DNA from: Jeotgalibacillus soli
Lineage (GTDB): Bacteria; Bacillota; Bacilli; Bacillales; Jeotgalibacillaceae
Reading direction: 5' to 3'
Length of the DNA stretch: 64,000 nucleotides
Assembly (NCBI RefSeq): GCF_000829435.1
Contig: NZ_JXRP01000009.1
Coordinates: 62,001-126,000, forward strand
The position numbers and the translations under genes were made by a program. The notes beneath the pieces were generated by a model, which was not told the DNA's origin, searched no databases, and saw only the letters and a list, made by a program, of their open reading frames with translations. Positions 26,044 to 35,254 of this stretch are shown here, piece after piece (positions within the stretch are counted from its first letter, which is position 1; every line of letters starts with the position of its first letter).

Positions 26044-27825
26044 TTATCTTTTACCCTTGTTTTTCCCTTTCAAATCAACGCCAATCGCTGCTCCATTTCT
26101 GCTTGAGTCTGCAACACCCATATAGGTGTCTTTTGCATGATCGATCAGAATGCTTTGTACGTTTCCAATCGTTGTAGGTTCTGCTCCAAAGCGATGTCCC
26201 ATTTGATTTAAGTGAGTGAGGATATCCGCAGAAATGTCTTCTTCATAGCGGTACGAGTTAAGATTATTCGTATAGATTCTCGGTTCCTCCACTGCAGCCT
26301 TCAGGTCCATATCATACTCAATCGTATGGAGAATAGTTTGAAGTACTGATGTAATGATGGTTGGACCTCCAGGAGAACCAACTGTTAAGACTGGCTTCCC
26401 ATCTTCAAATACAATGGTTGGCGTCATGCTGCTGAGAGGACGCTTGTTTGGCTGTACCTCGTTGGCTCCGCCAGGTACGGCATCAAAGTCGGTTAATTCG
26501 TTGTTTAACATAAATCCGTATCCAGGAACCATAATGCCTGTTCCAAAGACTTGTTCAATGGTTGTTGTGTAGGAGACGACATTGCCCCATTTATCCGCGA
26601 CGGTGAAGTGGGTGGTTTCCCCGATTTCGCGATCGTCCGGCTGCTCGCTCTTGCTGTAATTAGCTTCAGCTTCTTCATATTTCCACGGGTCGCCGGCTGA
26701 AGGTGATTGATTGACTTTATCCAGGCTGATCAGCTGCTGGCGCTCAGCGATATAATCCGGATGAAGCAAGCCGTTTAATGGAACGTTTACGAATTCAGGA
26801 TCACCTGCATAAACTGCCCGGTCTGCATAGGCAAGATGCATCGTTTCGGCAAGTAAATGATACTTTTCCCATGAACGAACATCATATTGAGAAAGATTAA
26901 AGTCATCAAGAATCCCGAGCATTTGCAGCAGGAAGACGCCGCCTGAGCTTGGAGGAGGCATGCTGGCAATTTGGTAGCCCTGATATTCTCCCCAAATGGG
27001 CTCGTCTATTGTTACCTCATAGTTTTCTAAATCCCTTGCTGTCATTGAGCCGCCGAAATCCTGCACGGTATCGGCAAGTGCATCAGCGATGATTCCTTCA
27101 TAAAATGCATCTGTACCTTTTGAGCGGATTAATTTAAAGGTTTTTGCTAGATCCTTTTGAACAAGCTTATCCCCTTCTTCGAGTGGTTCACCTTTTGGCA
27201 AAAAGACATCCTGAGCCGACGTTCGCGCTAGTTTTGCCTCATTGTCGGCAATGGCAGACGCTAAAACAGAATCAATTGGAAAGCCTTTTTCCGCAAGCTT
27301 GACGGAAGGACCAATTAATTGCTGCATTGGACGCGTTCCCCACATTTCAAGAGCAGTTTCAAGGCCTTTTAATGTGCCGGGTACGCCTACTGCTGTTCCG
27401 CCAGTGGAACGCACGGCAAACGGGATCGCTTGTCCATTTTCATCAAGAAACATACCCGGCTCTGCGCCTGCAGGAGCACGTTCACGGCTGTTGATGATGG
27501 TGGTTTCTTTCGTTTTTCCATCGTACACCATCATAAATCCGCCACCGCCGATTCCTGACATCATCGGTTCAACAACGGTTAGAGCAAATTGGATGGCAAC
27601 AGCTGCATCAATCGCATTTCCTCCCTTTTTCAGCACATCCGCTCCGATTTCAGAAGCAAGCGGGTGAGCGGTTACGACCATGCCTCCTTCGGCTGTATCT
27701 ACCTGACTATATTTGTCATAAACACTGCTTGATTTTTTAGCTTGTCCGTTTAAAGGAAAGCTGCCTATAACTAACAAAACACTAAATAAGATCGCTAAAC
27801 AATTTCTACACCACTTTTGCATCAT
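26044..27825 (-). CDS. ggt: Secreted gamma-glutamyltransferase
   Basis: A 593-residue exported Ntn-hydrolase proenzyme that cleaves gamma-glutamyl bonds (glutathione, poly-gamma-glutamate fragments). A signal peptide with a hydrophobic core (CLAILFSVLLVIGSF) occupies about residues 1-28. The large subunit has GGGGFMMVYDGKT and NSRERAP with the substrate-binding Arg. Autocleavage is expected before Thr404 in GETTHFTVAD, making the small subunit with the SMTPTIV and GSPGGPTI motifs. Full length for the family. Minus-strand start ATG behind AGGAGGGGC. A single gene with its own terminator; no specific operator found. Confidence 0.95.
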   Translation of the reverse strand: MMQKWCRNCLAILFSVLLVIGSFPLNGQAKKSSSVYDKYSQVDTAEGGMVVTAHPLASEIGADVLKKGGNAIDAAVAIQFALTVVEPMMSGIGGGGFMMVYDGKTKETTIINSRERAPAGAEPGMFLDENGQAIPFAVRSTGGTAVGVPGTLKGLETALEMWGTRPMQQLIGPSVKLAEKGFPIDSVLASAIADNEAKLARTSAQDVFLPKGEPLEEGDKLVQKDLAKTFKLIRSKGTDAFYEGIIADALADTVQDFGGSMTARDLENYEVTIDEPIWGEYQGYQIASMPPPSSGGVFLLQMLGILDDFNLSQYDVRSWEKYHLLAETMHLAYADRAVYAGDPEFVNVPLNGLLHPDYIAERQQLISLDKVNQSPSAGDPWKYEEAEANYSKSEQPDDREIGETTHFTVADKWGNVVSYTTTIEQVFGTGIMVPGYGFMLNNELTDFDAVPGGANEVQPNKRPLSSMTPTIVFEDGKPVLTVGSPGGPTIITSVLQTILHTIEYDMDLKAAVEEPRIYTNNLNSYRYEEDISADILTHLNQMGHRFGAEPTTIGNVQSILIDHAKDTYMGVADSSRNGAAIGVDLKGKNKGKR

Positions 27826-28172
27826 GCCCCTCCTTAAGATAACATCATCTATTTATATGGTAAGAAAACAGGAAAGGTTAATCAAGTTATTTATCTAAAT
27901 ATTCTTACAAATAAACCGCACTAACTAGTTATTTGGATTCTTAACATGAAAAAAGGAGGGGGTTATACTTTTAAAATGGGAGGTATGTAACTGTTTTATG
28001 CATTAATAAAAGATATTAGTTCCAATTGTTACATGATTTATCAAAAAAACAAACTTAACCCTTTCATATAAGTAAAAGCTGATACATAATAATGTTAGTA
28101 CTAAGTTAATTCTCTTTTTGCTGTTCCTATGACTATATGAAAACCCTAATCTAAGCTTAGAGGATGTAAAAC
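27826..28172. other. Intergenic region between ggt and the kinase gene
   Basis: About 350 bp of AT-rich sequence between divergent genes, holding both promoters. No hairpin, operator or short gene could be supported; AAAAAAGGAGGGGG at 27949-27962 looks like a ribosome binding site, but the only ATG after it is followed by a stop after four codons. Confidence 0.5.
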
Positions 28173-29402
28173 ATGAAGGAATTCAACAGTTTAATAAATT
28201 TTAAATTGTATCGACTCTCGATTATGCTGGTTATATCGTTAATGCTGTCAGGGCTGATCGTTGTGTATATGAGTTCGAGTGAAGTGGGGTGGGGTTTTTA
28301 TCTTCATTCTCTGCTCGTTCTGTTACTGTCTTTATTATTATTGAGCTATCCAAAGAAAGAAACAATGTTTATGAGAAGCTTAATCATTCTGGTGGGAACG
28401 GTGTATTTTCATACAATTTTCATTTTATATCCAGAAACCTCATCTACACTAATATTGCTATGCTTAATGCCAGCAGCTTCTATCTTATTTTTTCAGCCCA
28501 TGCTATTTTACTTCTCGCTGCTATTAAATGGATTATTTCTCACCGTTGCGTTTAGTTATATTTACTATGTTGATAAGGGAGCATTGTATCCGCATTTATA
28601 CATGGATCTAATTGGCAATATAATTAACTTTCTTGGCAGTCAGGCGCTATTGTTTCTTGTTTTTTATCTGTCTGATTTACGAATTAAAAGACAACAATTG
28701 TATTATGAGCAAATTCAGCAAGCAGAGCGTTTGAAGACAGCGGGACAATTAGCAGCCGCGGTTGCCCATGAAATTAGAAATCCGATTACGGTTGTAAAAG
28801 GATTTATTCAATACTATCAAGTTGATCAATCATTAAAAAAAGAAATGAAGGATCATTTTTCCCTTATGATGGATGAATTGAAGGCTGCAGAGACCGTTAT
28901 CTCAGATTTCCTGTCTATCGCCAATCCGATTAATAACAAGGACATAGATACAGTGAACGTAAAAACGGCTCTTCTTAAAGTCGCAGATTTAATCCAATCT
29001 TACGCTTTAATACAAGGCATCACGATTAAGTTAGATGTAGAAGAGGATCGATTCATTGCCTGCAACTTAATAGAGTTCAAGCAATTAATGATTAATTTAT
29101 TAAAAAATGCTATTGAAGCATCTCCAATTGAAAGCTCTTTAGTTGTTACTGCTAAGAAAAGAAAAAACTGCATTGAAATAAAGGTAATTGATGAAGGAAG
29201 CGGAATGACAGAAGAAGAAATGAAATTTATCGGAACCCCTTTTTATTCGTTAAAAAATAAAGGGACTGGAATAGGTCTTATGATCTCTTTTAGCATCGTA
29301 CAACATTACAATGGCAGCATTCAATTTACTAGCAACAAAGGAAAAGGAACAACTGTAACCATGAGCTTTCCTTCTAAAAAGGCAACAGCAGCTTTAGGAT
29401 AG
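28173..29402 (+). CDS. Membrane histidine kinase, sporulation-kinase type
   Basis: A 409-residue sensor kinase. The first 165 residues form about six transmembrane helices with almost no extracellular domain, as in KinB. The DHp domain has His199 in AAAVAHEIRNPITVVKGFIQYYQ; the HATPase domain has NLLKNAIEASP, DEGSGMTEEEM and GTGIGLMISFSIVQHYNGSI. No response regulator is adjacent, as for the orphan Kin proteins that feed the Spo0A phosphorelay; that partner is inferred. ATG with AGAGGATG just upstream. Confidence 0.88.
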   Translation: MKEFNSLINFKLYRLSIMLVISLMLSGLIVVYMSSSEVGWGFYLHSLLVLLLSLLLLSYPKKETMFMRSLIILVGTVYFHTIFILYPETSSTLILLCLMPAASILFFQPMLFYFSLLLNGLFLTVAFSYIYYVDKGALYPHLYMDLIGNIINFLGSQALLFLVFYLSDLRIKRQQLYYEQIQQAERLKTAGQLAAAVAHEIRNPITVVKGFIQYYQVDQSLKKEMKDHFSLMMDELKAAETVISDFLSIANPINNKDIDTVNVKTALLKVADLIQSYALIQGITIKLDVEEDRFIACNLIEFKQLMINLLKNAIEASPIESSLVVTAKKRKNCIEIKVIDEGSGMTEEEMKFIGTPFYSLKNKGTGIGLMISFSIVQHYNGSIQFTSNKGKGTTVTMSFPSKKATAALG

Positions 29403-29420
29403 ATTCTTGGAAAAAATGAT

Positions 29421-29455
29421 GCCATTCGTTGAATAAATTTCTCGCAACGAATGGC
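29421..29455. terminator. Bidirectional terminator between kinase and helicase genes
   Basis: Perfect 11-bp stem GCCATTCGTTG (29421-29431) with CAACGAATGGC (29445-29455), T-rich on both outer sides, between two convergent genes. Confidence 0.85.
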
Positions 29456-29469
29456 TTTTAAAATGGAGT

Positions 29470-32400
29470 TTAAATAATATTTTTATTCGCTTTTGGCACG
29501 ATTTTCGCTGGCATTGGTTCATGGAGCCTCCAAATGATACTGACGGGCTCGCTGCCTTCATGGCGAACATAGCTTGCGGTGCCCAAGAAAATAAACGGTG
29601 AGCCCCCTGTCCGGTATTCACGAACAAATAAGGCGATTTTGCTGTCTGTTTTCTTATGGTTGATGTAACGTTGTCCGGTTTTGCTCTCCGCTTTTGTTTG
29701 ATTTTGGGATTGCCAATGAAACAGTTCGCTGTTAATCGCATAATCCTCGTACATGGTAGAAGGAGAAAAGTCTTTATCCGATTTATTTAATGTAACAAAA
29801 AAGACGTCCGTTTCGATATCAGGAAAGTACTTTACCCCAGCTTGGAGCTTTGGACTTTTTTCTTCGTTGTAGTAGCCGAAGGCTGCCATTGCTTGATCAA
29901 GCGTGTAATGAGCATGAACGCGCAAAGGTATGTCCTGGTGAAGCTCATGGGGACGTTCCAGAAAGGACAAGTGATCTAAACGAAACGTCAATAATTGAAC
30001 AACCTCTTTCTTCAAGGCTGAAGTGCTAAAAATAGATTTTAGTGCCTGTTCAGTGGAATCGAATCCTTCTTTTAAAGGGTGATGGATGAAAAGAGAGTAA
30101 TACAGCATCCAGACCATTCTCTTTTCTTGAGGGTTATTTGCTTCAAAAGTTTCTACATAACGCAGTAAAAATTGAATAAACGCCGCAGAATCAATGTGAA
30201 ATAGTTTTCGAATCCGCTTCATCAGCTGTTTTTCTAATGGTGCCGTGTAATCCTCAGCTGCCCCTGCATCAACCTTCATTCGTTCAAATAAACGATCTCC
30301 ACTGCTTCCATAAAAATTATCAAGCGTTAATTGATAATAAGTTAGAAAGTTATCCAATGTTAATAATTTTCCTGTATCTTCCTCGAAGTGCTTCATTTTT
30401 GACTGTAGATACTGTTTTGTATGTTTAACTGTTTTTATATTTCGCAGAATATATTCTTTGGCCTGTTTTTCAAGAATAAATTCACTGCCTTTAGGTGTAT
30501 GAAAAAATCCTTCTTCGACATATTTTCGAATGGAGTGCTTTGTTTGTCCAATTAAGGCTCTAAACTTTTCTTCGAATGGATAATCCTTGTGAGCCTGTCC
30601 GATAAAATCAAGAGCTGTTAAACATTCTTTGTCAGGATATAAACGAAGTCCTCGTCCGAGCTGCTGTAAGAATACGGTCAAGCTTTCAGTAGGCCGTAAA
30701 AATAAAATCGTATCAATTTCTGGAATATCAATTCCCTCGTTATAGAGATCCACCACGAAAATAAAGTTGATTTCACCATTCACTAGCTTTTGTTTTGCTG
30801 CAGCTCTTACGTCTCGATTTGAACCGCCGTGCAGAGCGATCGATGGAATCCCTTTTTCATTAAAAAATTTGGCCATGTATTCGGCGTGTCGAACAGTGAC
30901 GCAAAACCCTAATCCTTTTACAACTTGTATATTGGTAACGTATTTTTTTACATTTCGGACAATAAGCTCGCTTCTGTGCCGATTTCCGGTATAAACATTT
31001 TCAAGCTCTTCTAGGTCATAGCCTCTTTTAGACCATTTCAGCGCAGATAAATCGACAGAATCAGTAACAGCAAAATAATGAAATGGACTTAACAGCTTCC
31101 GGTCGATTGCTTCAGGCAGCCGCATTTCAGAGGCGATTTGATCATCAAAATAAGTCAGTACATTTTGACCATCCATACGCTCTGGCGTCGCGGTAAGTCC
31201 AAGTAAGACTTTAGGATGGTAGTGGTTTAGGAGCTTTGTATAAGTGTTCGCACTTGCATGATGAAATTCATCCACCACAATAAAATCATAAAAATCCGGC
31301 GTAGTGGAGCCTGCAATATTTTTACTGTTCCAGCTTTGGATACTCATAAAAAGATGATCCAGTGAGCGGGGAATATGCGAACCAACTAACAATTCCCCGA
31401 AGTTCTGGTTTCGTAAAATCGTTCTGTACGTTTTCAGGCTTTGCTTTAAAATTTCTTCCCTATGGGCGATAAATAAGAATTTTGCTTTAGGGTACTGCTT
31501 ATAGAAGCGCTGAAAGTCGAAAGCAGAGATGACCGTTTTTCCTACGCCTGTTGCGGCAACGACCAGGTTGCGCGTTCTCCCGTAGTGTACACGTTCTGCT
31601 TCGAGTGCTTCTAGAATCTCTTGCTGGTAGGAATAAGGACGAACGTCTAGCACGTATTCCTCGTTTGTTTCAGCGGCTAGCGGCTTACTTAATGATAGCT
31701 TTAAATTCCTCCAATCATCGGGGTTATCTTTAGAGATCAATTTAAAATCAGTATCATTCCAATAGCTTTCAAAGGTTGCTTCAAATTTTTTTAGAACGTC
31801 AAAGGATTCCTTTTCGGTGATTTTTAAGTTCCATTCAAGACCGGATGTAAGAGCAGGATTTGATAAATTAGAAGAGCCGATATAAGCCGTACTAAACCCG
31901 GTATTTCGTTTGAAAAGGTATGCTTTTGCATGCAGCCGTGTGCGTTCTTTATCATAAGAAATACGAATCTCTGTGTTATTTAATTTACTTAATTCCTCAA
32001 TTGCTTTAAAATCTGTCGCTTCCATATAGGAAGTGGTAATAATCCGAAGCTTCCCGCCGCGATCTTCTGTAAAGTGACGCAGCTCCTCCATTATAATGCG
32101 AAGACCGGACCACTTAATGAAGGAGATCAGCCAGTCGATCGAGTCTGATGTCATGATCTCTTTTCGCAATTCCTCAAGCATATTTGGTTCGTATTGGGAT
32201 CCCGTAAACAAAGAGGTCTGACTCAAAGGTGTGATAGGCCGAAGCGGCTTGTCCTTACGCAAAATCCTTGCTGTATTTAATTTATGATAAATAGATGTTA
32301 GGATGTCGCCTTTTTCTTCTATCTGCAGCGATCGGAACTCATCGTTGCCAAGAGACCGGCTAAGTAAATCTATGACTTCATTACACACTTGAATTTGATC

Positions 32401-32607
32401 GAGCAGAGCGTCTCCACCTTTTTTGTTATGATCACGAATGAACGATAATGCTTTGCGTGTAACTGTTGAGATGTAGGAGGCTAATAACTTACGTGCCTCT
32501 TCGACATCTAATCGTTCTGTCTCGATATCAAATTCATCAGGTGACAATTGTGTGAGTTGACGTCTTACCTTTTTATTGATGATTTCCTCATAAATCCCCT
32601 CGTACAT
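29470..32607 (-). CDS. PLD-nuclease / SF2 helicase / DUF3427-type protein
   Basis: A 1045-residue multidomain protein. From the N-terminus: an uncharacterised helical region (~1-130); a phospholipase-D-type nuclease half-site, RLHAKAYLF (HxK near 226-228) followed by IGSSNLSNPALTSG; an SF2 helicase core with Walker A VAATGVGKTV (~352-358), DEFHHA box (~446-451), LGLTATPERMDG, and motif VI QLGRGLRLYPDK; then a ~300-residue C-terminal part resembling DUF3427. Such proteins are suspected DNA-repair or phage-defence effectors; the function is unproven. The frame opens at 32640, but ATG 32607 with GGTGGGAG before it is preferred. Stands alone. Confidence 0.82.
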   Translation of the reverse strand: MYEGIYEEIINKKVRRQLTQLSPDEFDIETERLDVEEARKLLASYISTVTRKALSFIRDHNKKGGDALLDQIQVCNEVIDLLSRSLGNDEFRSLQIEEKGDILTSIYHKLNTARILRKDKPLRPITPLSQTSLFTGSQYEPNMLEELRKEIMTSDSIDWLISFIKWSGLRIIMEELRHFTEDRGGKLRIITTSYMEATDFKAIEELSKLNNTEIRISYDKERTRLHAKAYLFKRNTGFSTAYIGSSNLSNPALTSGLEWNLKITEKESFDVLKKFEATFESYWNDTDFKLISKDNPDDWRNLKLSLSKPLAAETNEEYVLDVRPYSYQQEILEALEAERVHYGRTRNLVVAATGVGKTVISAFDFQRFYKQYPKAKFLFIAHREEILKQSLKTYRTILRNQNFGELLVGSHIPRSLDHLFMSIQSWNSKNIAGSTTPDFYDFIVVDEFHHASANTYTKLLNHYHPKVLLGLTATPERMDGQNVLTYFDDQIASEMRLPEAIDRKLLSPFHYFAVTDSVDLSALKWSKRGYDLEELENVYTGNRHRSELIVRNVKKYVTNIQVVKGLGFCVTVRHAEYMAKFFNEKGIPSIALHGGSNRDVRAAAKQKLVNGEINFIFVVDLYNEGIDIPEIDTILFLRPTESLTVFLQQLGRGLRLYPDKECLTALDFIGQAHKDYPFEEKFRALIGQTKHSIRKYVEEGFFHTPKGSEFILEKQAKEYILRNIKTVKHTKQYLQSKMKHFEEDTGKLLTLDNFLTYYQLTLDNFYGSSGDRLFERMKVDAGAAEDYTAPLEKQLMKRIRKLFHIDSAAFIQFLLRYVETFEANNPQEKRMVWMLYYSLFIHHPLKEGFDSTEQALKSIFSTSALKKEVVQLLTFRLDHLSFLERPHELHQDIPLRVHAHYTLDQAMAAFGYYNEEKSPKLQAGVKYFPDIETDVFFVTLNKSDKDFSPSTMYEDYAINSELFHWQSQNQTKAESKTGQRYINHKKTDSKIALFVREYRTGGSPFIFLGTASYVRHEGSEPVSIIWRLHEPMPAKIVPKANKNII

Positions 32608-32825
32608 TCTCCCACCGCCTTCTTCATTCGACCTTACCATAGGAATGATAATGGCAAAAGACTAAATGACCGATATTCGTTGTTTCCTAGAAATCTTCAG
32701 TATTTTTATCACGATTTACATTTGTAAAATATAGCTATTTTTTCATAAAATTCTCATTTTTTTCACAGCGCTTCTTCATAATAGAAAAATAATATATAAA
32801 GTATCACTCACATGAGGAGAAAAAC

Positions 32826-32903
32826 TTGCAATCTAATAACGAAAAGGGGGACAGAGACAATTCACTCATGGGAATGTGGGGTCCATTTCGAGGAGAGGAA
32901 TGA
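32826..32903 (+). CDS. Possible 25-codon leader ORF coupled to the VTC gene
   Basis: TTG at 32826 has an excellent GAGGAG ribosome binding site 6 nt upstream (32814-32819) and opens a frame of 25 codons ending MWGPFRGEE. Its TGA overlaps the ATG of the polyphosphate polymerase in the sequence TGATG, so translation could be coupled. It is hydrophilic with no known motif. It may be a real small protein or only a device for setting translation of the next gene. Confidence 0.4.
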   Translation: MQSNNEKGDRDNSLMGMWGPFRGEE

Positions 32904-33670
32904 TGGAGATGGTTTTAGAGATTTTTAACAGAAGAGAGCAAAAGTATTTAATTTCCCGAAATCAGTATGAGCTTCTGGTTGAGCAAATGGGTCCGTATAT
33001 GCGGCCGGACAAATTTGGAGTAGAGGGCAGGTATACGGTGACGAGTCTGTATTTTGAAAATCCTGAGCACAGAATTTATTTTGAAACGAAAAATAAGCTG
33101 AGGTTTCGGCAAAAGCTAAGGCTCAGAATCTATGATGATACAGATATTGATGGGGTCGCTTTTTTTGAGGTGAAGCAAAAGCACAATAATGTCGTCAATA
33201 AAAGAAGAATGGTGATTCCTTTGGCTGAAGCCTATCGTTATTTAAATAACTCTTCAGAAAACTTGGCATGCAGCTATGAAACATGGAATGAGCAGGTGAT
33301 GAAGGAGATTCATCATTTTCGCAGACTTTATGAATTGTATCCTGAAATGGTGGTCAGCTATGACCGTCATGTCTTCCATTCGATTACCGATCCTGATCTA
33401 CGCGTAACGTTCGACTTAAACCTGCGCTGCCGCAACGAAGATTTAAGGATCGAGAATGGTCCATATGGAGAAAATTTTATCGATCAAGATTTGGCTGTAC
33501 TAGAAGTAAAGGTGAAGCACAGCGTTCCCTTATGGCTGACACGGATCCTGCAGGATCTTGAGTGTGAGCAAAGGAGCGCATCAAAGTTTTGTACCAGCCT
33601 GGAGCTGTTAAAAGAGGAAGTGCTGCCAGTTAATGTGACGAAAGAAACCGTAACGATTGGAGGAGTATAA
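32903..33670 (+). CDS. VTC-domain polyphosphate polymerase
   Basis: A 255-residue cytosolic protein with the VTC domain found in the catalytic subunit of the yeast polyphosphate polymerase Vtc4: REQKYLISRNQYELL, YTVTSLYFENPEHRIYFETK, RFRQKLRLRIYDD, FFEVKQKHNNVVNKRRM, VVSYDRHVFHS and LAVLEVKVKHSVPLWL, with the expected Arg/Lys/Glu ring lining the tunnel. It probably makes polyphosphate from ATP. ATG 32903 or 32909 is likely, behind AGGAG at 32891-32895; the frame is open from 32876. It is followed after one base by a DUF4956 membrane protein, the usual bacterial partner. Confidence 0.85.
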   Translation: MEMVLEIFNRREQKYLISRNQYELLVEQMGPYMRPDKFGVEGRYTVTSLYFENPEHRIYFETKNKLRFRQKLRLRIYDDTDIDGVAFFEVKQKHNNVVNKRRMVIPLAEAYRYLNNSSENLACSYETWNEQVMKEIHHFRRLYELYPEMVVSYDRHVFHSITDPDLRVTFDLNLRCRNEDLRIENGPYGENFIDQDLAVLEVKVKHSVPLWLTRILQDLECEQRSASKFCTSLELLKEEVLPVNVTKETVTIGGV

Positions 33671-33671
33671 A

Positions 33672-34352
33672 TTGGAACCGTTAAACAATTTATTTACATT
33701 TGGGGGAGCAGCAGAATCGTCGCTATGGATGACGATTTTTGCGATGGTCTCAGCGGCAGGTCTTAGCTTAATTATTACACAGCTTTACCAGATTACATTT
33801 ACGGGAGAGCGTTATTCTCAGGCCTTCGTTCATACCATCGTTATGATGAGTGTTGTCGTATCAGTTGTGATGAATGTGGTCAGTGGAAACGCAGGTGTGG
33901 CATTTGGTCTTTTTGCCGTCTTTTCACTGATTCGCTTCCGAAGTGCTGTGACAGATGCAAAGGACATTGCATATATATTCTTTGGGCTATGCGTTGGAAT
34001 GACGTGCGGCTTATACGAGATAGGGCTTGCGGTTATGTTAACCTGTTTCGCCAGCGTTGTTTTTTATTTGTTATATAAATTTGATTATGGCAAAGGGAAG
34101 GATACCCAAATTTTAAAAATCACGGTCCCGGAAAACTTAAATCACGAAAATCTTTTTGACGATATACTTAAACATCACACTGATCATCATGTTCTTCGTC
34201 AGGTCGAAACGACGAATCTTGGTACGATGATCCTTTACACATTTGCAATAAGAAGTAATAATGACACTATTGATCAGGACTTATTAAATGTAATTCGAGA
34301 AAGAAATGCTAATTTAAAGGTTTCACTTTCTTATATGCAGACGGCTGACTAA
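33672..34352 (+). CDS. DUF4956 membrane protein, VTC partner
   Basis: A 226-residue protein with about four transmembrane helices in the first 130 residues and a cytosolic alpha/beta C-terminal domain. Family mark: FGLFAVFSLIRFRSAVTDAKDIAYIFFGLCVGMTCGL. DUF4956 proteins are regularly paired with VTC polymerases and are thought to carry or sense polyphosphate at the membrane; the exact role is not established. The start is TTG 33672, 6 nt after GGAGGAG, which itself overlaps the end of the VTC gene, so the two are a tight operon. Confidence 0.83.
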   Translation: MEPLNNLFTFGGAAESSLWMTIFAMVSAAGLSLIITQLYQITFTGERYSQAFVHTIVMMSVVVSVVMNVVSGNAGVAFGLFAVFSLIRFRSAVTDAKDIAYIFFGLCVGMTCGLYEIGLAVMLTCFASVVFYLLYKFDYGKGKDTQILKITVPENLNHENLFDDILKHHTDHHVLRQVETTNLGTMILYTFAIRSNNDTIDQDLLNVIRERNANLKVSLSYMQTAD

Positions 34353-34456
34353 AGCAGTAGAGATCGTCGTTGAAATTAAAATTATAGACTTTTGTGTGTT
34401 TACTGCAGGCTTATTCTGGAAATGGTATATAAACGCCCAGGAAAGGATGAGTTCTA

Positions 34457-34747
34457 ATGGCTACAGTAACAGCAGGCTTTCAAGTGCTTCCAAATGGTAA
34501 GGATGTAAATACACATGGTGTAATTCCACAGGTTATTGAGGTTGTGAAGGAGTCAGGGCTCAAGTATCACGTTGGTCCCATGGAAACGGTAATTGAAGGA
34601 CAGCTGCATGAAGTATTTGCATTAATTAAGCTGGCGCAGCAGGTGGGAATTGATGCAGGGGCAAATGAGGTCATTACGACGATCAAGATTCATTACAAAC
34701 CAGAGGGCGTATCCATTGAAGAAAAGATGAAGCATATTGGTGAATAA
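34457..34747 (+). CDS. MTH1187/YqgV-family thiamine-binding-like protein
   Basis: A 96-residue ferredoxin-like-fold protein of the MTH1187 (DUF77) family: TAGFQVLPNGKD, HGVIPQVIEVVKESGLKYHVGPMETVIEGQ and NEVITTIKIHYKPEG. Homologues bind thiamine or related pyrimidines and can be tetrameric, but a physiological role is not fixed. ATG preceded by AGGAAAGGATGAG. Probably its own unit; no riboswitch seen upstream. Confidence 0.85.
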   Translation: MATVTAGFQVLPNGKDVNTHGVIPQVIEVVKESGLKYHVGPMETVIEGQLHEVFALIKLAQQVGIDAGANEVITTIKIHYKPEGVSIEEKMKHIGE

Positions 34748-34752
34748 AGCAA

Positions 34753-34790
34753 GCTTGAGGCTGTCCTATAAATCGATGGGCAGTCTTTTT
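34753..34790 (+). terminator. Terminator after the YqgV-type gene
   Basis: AGGCTGTCC pairs with GGGCAGTCT (two G-T pairs) over a loop of about 11-13 nt, then TTTTTTGG. Confidence 0.75.
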
Positions 34791-35254
34791 TGGTGGGATA
34801 AAGCAGTATTTGTATTTGAGGAAGGGCCCATAAATACTGAAGGAAGTTTATATGCCATTGAGCACCTATAGTAAGGAGATTTTCGTCAGCTATTTTCAAG
34901 TAGGTTTCGGGTTGACTCCGTTATTTGGAAATACCTTTTCCGATAGAGAAGGACCATGTAGATAGAAAGAGAGTGATTTGTCAAATAATTTTCACATAAA
35001 AATGATTATTCATATAATCATTGCTATAACTAACATTACTAGGTGATATAATTGCCAGTTTACTTAATTAATAATGCTTTCATATCAAGTCTCTGAAAGA
35101 TTTTACATTAAATCAGTTATCAGAATCTTATGTAAATACTGATTTCGTGATATACTAATTCGACATTGAAAGAACCTATTCATTGAGAAGGCGTTTACCC
35201 CCTTCATGCGTACAATTGGTGATCTTTCAAGATGAAGAGAAAGGGGACGTTGTC
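34791..35254 (+). promoter_or_regulatory. Leader region of the glutamate synthase operon
   Basis: No gene in this 464-bp stretch. A TATACT -10 lies at 35151-35156 with a poor -35 (TTATGT at 35128), as expected for an activator-dependent promoter. The dyad ATCAGT (35112-35117) ... ACTGAT (35138-35143) is a candidate site for a LysR-type activator such as GltC (inference; no gltC gene is in the window). A second inverted repeat ATGATTA...TAATCAT lies near 35002-35021. Confidence 0.5.

Noticed and set aside
34979-34996. TnrA-box-like TGTCA...TCACA upstream of gltB
   Set aside because: The spacer is 8 bp instead of 7, and the site lies well upstream of the likely promoter, so nitrogen control by TnrA is not supported.
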